Shown here piece after piece: positions 59,453 to 64,000 of a stretch of 64,000 nt of DNA. The notes below the pieces were generated by a model. The model was given only the letters and a program-made list of their open reading frames with translations. It was not told where the DNA came from and did not search any database. The position numbers and the translations under genes are program-made. Origin of the DNA: Flavobacteriaceae bacterium (GTDB taxonomy: Bacteria > Bacteroidota > Bacteroidia > Flavobacteriales > Flavobacteriaceae); assembly GCA_009886625.1 (NCBI GenBank), contig QXZA01000011.1:124001-188000 (forward strand), written 5' to 3'. Every line of letters begins with the position of its first letter. Position 1 is the first letter of the stretch.

Positions 59453-62113
59453 TTGGTGTTTAAACCAAATACAACAAATTTAGGGTTTATCGCTTTGCAA
59501 TCAAAGTTTTATTATATCGCTTATTTCATCTTTTTCTTCGGAGGTCTGGCGCTTCATGCTCAAGATGTTTCTCCTGAAACTCAAGATAAGGTGCTCTTGG
59601 ATAGCATTAATAAGCCTGCTAAAAAACCTCTTTTATTAGCGAAAGTTAAATATACTGCCAAGGATTGTGTTCGAATAAATCGCAGACAAAACAAACTTAT
59701 TTTATATAATGAAGCTGAACTCTACTATCAAGATATCGAGTTAAGGGCTGGTATTATTATATTAGACTATGAAACCAATGAAGTAAATGCTGGACGAATT
59801 GAAATTGATTCAACTTTGGTTCAATATCCTTTTTTTAAACAAGGAATTAACGAAGTTAATCCAGATTCTATTCGTTTCAATTTTGATACTCAGAAAGCAT
59901 TGATTTGGAATTCAAAATCAGGTCAAAATGGAATGGATATTTTTGCCGCTCTGACCAAAAAAGAAAACGATTCTGTTTATTATATCAAAGATGCTCGAGT
60001 GAGTACAGCTGGTAAGCTTGTGGGCGGAGATGATGAAGAAGGAATTGATTATTACTTTAAAGTTAGAAAAGGGAAGATCATTCCAGGGGGTAAAATCATA
60101 ACAGGGCCAACCAATATGTTTATTGCTAATGTTCCCACACCCGTTGGAGTTCCTTTTGCTTACTTTCCCTCTTCACAGACAAAAGAGTCTGGCTTCATTA
60201 TTCCTTCCATTGGAGAAAGTAATCTCAGAGGCTATTATATTCAAAATGGAGGTTATTATTTTGCCTTATCAGACTACTTTGATTTTACGGCAATTGCTGA
60301 CTATTACACCAATGGGAGTTATGGTTTTAGGGGAGACTCTCAATACAACAAGCGTTATAAGTTTAAAGGAAATTTTAGCTTTCGTTACGAAAACTTAATC
60401 AACGAATCCCGAGGCTTACCAGATTATTCAAAATCAACAGTATTCAATGTTCGTTGGTCTCATTCCAAGGATGCTAAATCAAGTCCAAATTCAACATTCT
60501 CAGCCTCTGTTAACTTTGGAAGTAGTGATTACTATCGACAATCTGTAAATCAATTAAACTCACCCAACTTCTTAAATAATAATCTAAGCTCTTCAATCTC
60601 TTATTCAAAATCTTTTCCAGCCTACCCTAGAGTCAATATATCATTGACAACTGCAATGTCTCAAAATTCACAATCGAAAGCTGTTAATTTAACCTTACCT
60701 ACATTCCAAGCCACAATGGAACGAATTTATCCTTTTGCGCCAAAAATTGGAGCAAAAAAAGGATTTTTTCAAAACATCAATTTCCAGTACACAGGTCGTG
60801 CCGAAAATAGAATTATTACCACAGAAGACGCACTTTTTGGACCCACTATGTTTGATAATGCCAAAACAGGAATGAAACATTCCATTCCTTTAAGTACAAA
60901 CTTTAAAATAATTAAATATTTGAGTTTAAGTACTAGCGTTAATTATGAAGAAGTTTGGACCCAAAATATGGTAAAGTTCAATGATTACTCTGCTGAAACA
61001 CAAACAGTAGTCAAAGATACCATTAACAAAATAGGTACTTTTCGTCAATACAGTCTCAGTGCCTCGTTGGGAACTACTCTCTACGGAACTGTAAATTTAG
61101 GAGAAGGAAAAAAAATAGAATCCATCCGACACACATTTCGTCCTTCTATTAGTTATTCTAATCGTCCCAGCTTTGAACAATATTACGACACCTATATTGT
61201 AGATGCAGATGGAAATACAGCGGAATATACTCGTTATCAAAACAGTTTATTTGGAGTTCCAGGAAGAGCCCTATCCAACAATATGGGGATAACTTTAGGG
61301 AATAATTTTGAGGCCAAAGTAAGAGATAAAGACTCTACTGCAACAGGACCTAAAAAAGTAGTTTTATTAAATAATTTAAATATTGCAACAGCACATAATT
61401 TTGCAGCAGATTCCCTACGGTGGAGTCCCCTAAGAATGAGTACAGGGCTCTCATTATTTAAAAATAAAATGAGTATTAACTTAGGTGGAACTTTTGATCC
61501 CTATGCGTTGAATGAAAATAATGTAAAAGTAAACACCTATAATATTGCTGCTGGAGGCGGTCTATTGAGACTTACTAGTGCAAATGTGAATTTAAATTAT
61601 TCCTTTTCTAGTACTCAATTTGAAAACCCAGATAACGAAGTAGAAGACCGAAACCAAAGAGAATCCACCTCAAGTGGAGGGAGGGATGATGATCTATTTG
61701 GTAAGGCTGAAGACTTTACAGACCGGAGAATGACTGAAGGCAACGGAGAACCACCACCCAAATATCCCAGTTACAGGAGCAAAATACCTTGGGACTTAAA
61801 GTTGGCTTATTCCCTAACCTACAACAACTCTAGGAATCAACGGGACTTTTCAAATAATTCAGTCATGTTTTCAGGAAATGTAGAACTTACCCCAATGTGG
61901 AATGTAGGACTTTCCTCAGGATACGATTTTAAAGGGAAAGGGTTTACCTATACTCAATTACGTTTTGATCGGGACCTTAAAAGCTGGAGATTAAACTTTA
62001 GTTGGGTTCCCTTTAGTGATAGGGCTTCGTGGAACTTTTTTATAGGAATTAAATCAGGCTTGTTGAGTGATATCAAATACGAAAAGCAAAGCGAACCAAA
62101 TCGCTCCTATTGA
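59453..62113 (+). CDS. OstA/LptD-like outer-membrane LPS assembly protein
   Basis: An 886-residue exported protein that inserts lipopolysaccharide in the outer leaflet. Signal sequence IAYFIFFFGGLALHA is cut before QDVSPE. An OstA/LptA-like beta region (about 50-200: RINRRQNKLILYNEAELYYQ) precedes a long barrel region of alternating strands. A low-complexity, acidic patch (ENPDNEVEDRNQRESTSSGG, about 720-740) breaks the barrel near its C-terminus and may be an external loop. The start is uncertain: TTG at 59453 or GTG at 59456, with a TTG at 59495 as another option, since a TAATTTTG -7 box (59448-59455) overlaps the first codon. Confidence 0.85.
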   Translation: MVFKPNTTNLGFIALQSKFYYIAYFIFFFGGLALHAQDVSPETQDKVLLDSINKPAKKPLLLAKVKYTAKDCVRINRRQNKLILYNEAELYYQDIELRAGIIILDYETNEVNAGRIEIDSTLVQYPFFKQGINEVNPDSIRFNFDTQKALIWNSKSGQNGMDIFAALTKKENDSVYYIKDARVSTAGKLVGGDDEEGIDYYFKVRKGKIIPGGKIITGPTNMFIANVPTPVGVPFAYFPSSQTKESGFIIPSIGESNLRGYYIQNGGYYFALSDYFDFTAIADYYTNGSYGFRGDSQYNKRYKFKGNFSFRYENLINESRGLPDYSKSTVFNVRWSHSKDAKSSPNSTFSASVNFGSSDYYRQSVNQLNSPNFLNNNLSSSISYSKSFPAYPRVNISLTTAMSQNSQSKAVNLTLPTFQATMERIYPFAPKIGAKKGFFQNINFQYTGRAENRIITTEDALFGPTMFDNAKTGMKHSIPLSTNFKIIKYLSLSTSVNYEEVWTQNMVKFNDYSAETQTVVKDTINKIGTFRQYSLSASLGTTLYGTVNLGEGKKIESIRHTFRPSISYSNRPSFEQYYDTYIVDADGNTAEYTRYQNSLFGVPGRALSNNMGITLGNNFEAKVRDKDSTATGPKKVVLLNNLNIATAHNFAADSLRWSPLRMSTGLSLFKNKMSINLGGTFDPYALNENNVKVNTYNIAAGGGLLRLTSANVNLNYSFSSTQFENPDNEVEDRNQRESTSSGGRDDDLFGKAEDFTDRRMTEGNGEPPPKYPSYRSKIPWDLKLAYSLTYNNSRNQRDFSNNSVMFSGNVELTPMWNVGLSSGYDFKGKGFTYTQLRFDRDLKSWRLNFSWVPFSDRASWNFFIGIKSGLLSDIKYEKQSEPNRSY
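59475..59505 (-). promoter_or_regulatory. Promoter of the amidase operon inside lptD-like frame
   Basis: On the minus strand TTTG (59502-59505), exactly 19 bases, then TAAATTTG (59475-59482) is a perfect Bacteroidota promoter match. Its start would be near 59469. It lies within the first codons of the divergent LptD-like gene. Confidence 0.7.
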
Positions 62114-62150
62114 TTCTGATATTTAGTATATTTAACTAAAGTACTTCATC

Positions 62151-62534
62151 ATGAAAAAAGAAATAATTACAACATTAAATGCTCCTGCCCCCTTGGGGCC
62201 TTACAATCAAGCTGTTAAGTCGGGTAATACGCTTTATATCTCAGGACAGATTCCTATAATTGCTGAAACAATGGAACTCTTTAGCGGAACCATTGAAGAG
62301 GAGACTACCCTAGTGATGAATCATTTAGGTGAAATCCTTGAGACAGCTGAAATGAATTTTAATCATGTTGTTAAAACATCAATCTTTCTTGATGATATGG
62401 GAAATTTTGGAAAAGTAAATGGAGTTTATGGTCGTTTTTTTGACAATGATACTGCACCCGCAAGAGAAACAGTTGCGGTAAAAACTTTACCTAAGAATGT
62501 ACGTATTGAAATCTCAATGATTGCCGTAAAATAA
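62151..62534 (+). CDS. RidA-family enamine/imine deaminase
   Basis: A 127-residue member of the YjgF/YER057c/UK114 family that hydrolyses reactive enamine and imine intermediates from PLP enzymes. It has the entry APAPLGPYNQAV, the YISGQIP strand, and the active-site Arg105 in APARETVAV, with the family-typical terminal EISMIAV. It lies 37 bases downstream of the LptD-like gene and ends 2 bases before the convergent BadF-like gene. Confidence 0.95.
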   Translation: MKKEIITTLNAPAPLGPYNQAVKSGNTLYISGQIPIIAETMELFSGTIEEETTLVMNHLGEILETAEMNFNHVVKTSIFLDDMGNFGKVNGVYGRFFDNDTAPARETVAVKTLPKNVRIEISMIAVK

Positions 62535-62536
62535 GG

Positions 62537-63400
62537 CTATACCTTAGCGTCTAAAAGTACTTTGTGATACTTTACTAATTCATCAATAGGTCGTTGTACA
62601 ATTCTTCCCATTGTTAAGCCTTTTCGTTTTAATGCGGTTTCAATTTCGTCTTTAAGAAAGTGAGAAATAGATCCTATAAAATGAATTGGAACTTCCTTAG
62701 CATTATCAAATTGTAAAATTTGATGATTAATAAAACGCTTTAATCCTTTCGCAATAATGTCTTGAAAAAGGGGGATATCCTTGTGTTTTATGAGAAACCT
62801 TGAAAAGGTAGCCAAATATGTGTTTGGGTTTTCTCTTCTGTAAATATTCTCCTTGATAGCGTCTGGGGATAAGTCATATTCTTTTTCAAATTCAAGTGCC
62901 AATTGTTTGGGCATGGTATTAAAATAATAACTTCGTATCAATTGTTTTCCAAAGAAATTACCACTTGCTTCGTCCATTAATATATAGCCTAGAGAAGTAA
63001 CGCGTTGTTCAATATTTGAACCGTTGTAATAAGTACAATTTGATCCAGTTCCTAGAATACAAACTATAGCTTGCTCCTCAGGTTGAACAGTTGCATAGAC
63101 AGCAGCGTAGGTATCTTCTTTGATGATTATTTCTGCATGAACAAAAATTTCATCAAAAACTTTATTGATACGTTGTTGTGGTGAGTCAACACCACAACCT
63201 GCACCATAAAAATATAAATGGGTTACTTGTTCCCTGTTTTGATATAAATCAAAATTATTAATGATTCGTTCCTTTAAGATTGCACTTGAAAGTACTTGTG
63301 GGTTTAAACCTAAGGTTTGTGTTGCAAACATGGTATCACCGGATATATCCACGGCAATCCAATCAGTTTTTGTAGAACCGCTGTCAACTACTAGAATCAT
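62537..63400 (-). CDS. N-acetylglucosamine-kinase-like BadF/BadG ATPase
   Basis: A 287-residue ASKHA-fold ATPase. The phosphate-1 motif DSGSTKTDWIAVD is at about 6-18, the phosphate-2 region CILGTGSNCTYYNG at about 114-127, followed by LGYILMDEASGNFFGKQLI (137-155). Bacteroidota homologues are taken as N-acetylglucosamine kinases; a role in recycling GlcNAc from peptidoglycan fits the window's amidase and GH3 genes. It starts 9 bases after the gap gene ends on the same strand, so the two may be co-transcribed. Confidence 0.85.
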   Translation of the reverse strand: MILVVDSGSTKTDWIAVDISGDTMFATQTLGLNPQVLSSAILKERIINNFDLYQNREQVTHLYFYGAGCGVDSPQQRINKVFDEIFVHAEIIIKEDTYAAVYATVQPEEQAIVCILGTGSNCTYYNGSNIEQRVTSLGYILMDEASGNFFGKQLIRSYYFNTMPKQLALEFEKEYDLSPDAIKENIYRRENPNTYLATFSRFLIKHKDIPLFQDIIAKGLKRFINHQILQFDNAKEVPIHFIGSISHFLKDEIETALKRKGLTMGRIVQRPIDELVKYHKVLLDAKV

Positions 63401-63409
63401 TGGTATTCT

Positions 63410-64000
<591 letters not shown>

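Overview
The window is A+T-rich, densely packed DNA from a bacterium of the Bacteroidota, most likely a marine member of the Flavobacteriaceae. Several things point there. Promoter boxes of the Bacteroidota type (TAnnTTTG at -7) precede many genes, and Shine-Dalgarno sequences are almost absent. There is a bacillithiol synthase (BshA), a Bacteroidota-type PEP carboxylase, an OstA/LptD-like outer-membrane protein, small lineage-restricted proteins of the DUF4834 and DUF6787 kinds, and lipoproteins with short leaders. I see no tRNA, rRNA, CRISPR array, insertion sequence or prophage; the window reads as core chromosome.

Layout. 1-7.2 kb: aroB, a convergent lrp-ppc pair, an M14 zinc carboxypeptidase divergent from an XRE repressor-like gene with a striking operator array between them, a lipoprotein and a TerC-family membrane protein. 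7.2-12 kb: topoisomerase IV (parE, parC) and a Dabb protein. 12.3-17 kb: SulP transporter, lysoplasmalogenase-like protein, YchF, a ChbG/YdjC deacetylase and a 2[4Fe-4S] ferredoxin. 17-20.6 kb: acyl-CoA reductase, serC, serA and a small membrane protein, ending at the one clear bidirectional terminator. 20.7-23.5 kb: msrA-folE, a LolD-like ATPase and a TIGR02757 protein. 23.5-29 kb: an Nramp-fold transporter lacking the family's metal ligands, followed by the three 5-oxoprolinase genes pxpABC, a catalytically dead-looking dihydroorotase homologue and an esterase. 29-33.7 kb: MBL hydrolase, a 476-residue conserved protein, bcp, a cysteine-free endonuclease III, a 48-residue protein and an ECF sigma factor with a perfect inverted repeat abutting its start codon. 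33.9-41 kb: uvrA, flippase, YfhO and DUF4834. 41-50 kb: outer-membrane protein, GNAT-like protein, mnmE, a secreted protein made of two tandem repeats, an NTF2-like lipoprotein, a Kazal lipoprotein, pterin dehydratase, DUF1080 protein and penicillin-acylase family enzyme. 50-59.4 kb: one long minus-strand run from a cell-wall amidase through an MCE protein, an HdrC/DsrM-like plus HdrB-like iron-sulfur pair and a GH3/beta-lactamase fusion to bshA. 59.4-64 kb: LptD-like protein, RidA, GlcNAc-kinase-like protein and the 3'-part of gap, cut by the window edge.

How it fits together. Most genes are housekeeping: shikimate, serine, folate/pterin, anaplerosis, DNA repair and topology, tRNA modification and envelope maintenance. 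The best candidates for undescribed biology are (i) the five-site palindromic operator array between the XRE gene and the M14 peptidase, (ii) the Nramp-like protein in the 5-oxoproline operon, (iii) the 14-bp perfect inverted repeat in the leader of the ECF sigma gene and its 48-residue partner, (iv) the membrane iron-sulfur electron-transfer pair embedded in an envelope operon, (v) the tandem-repeat secreted protein, and (vi) the arrangement of convergent genes: of 12 tail-to-tail junctions, 7 overlap, 4 are 1-14 bases apart, and only one has a visible hairpin terminator.
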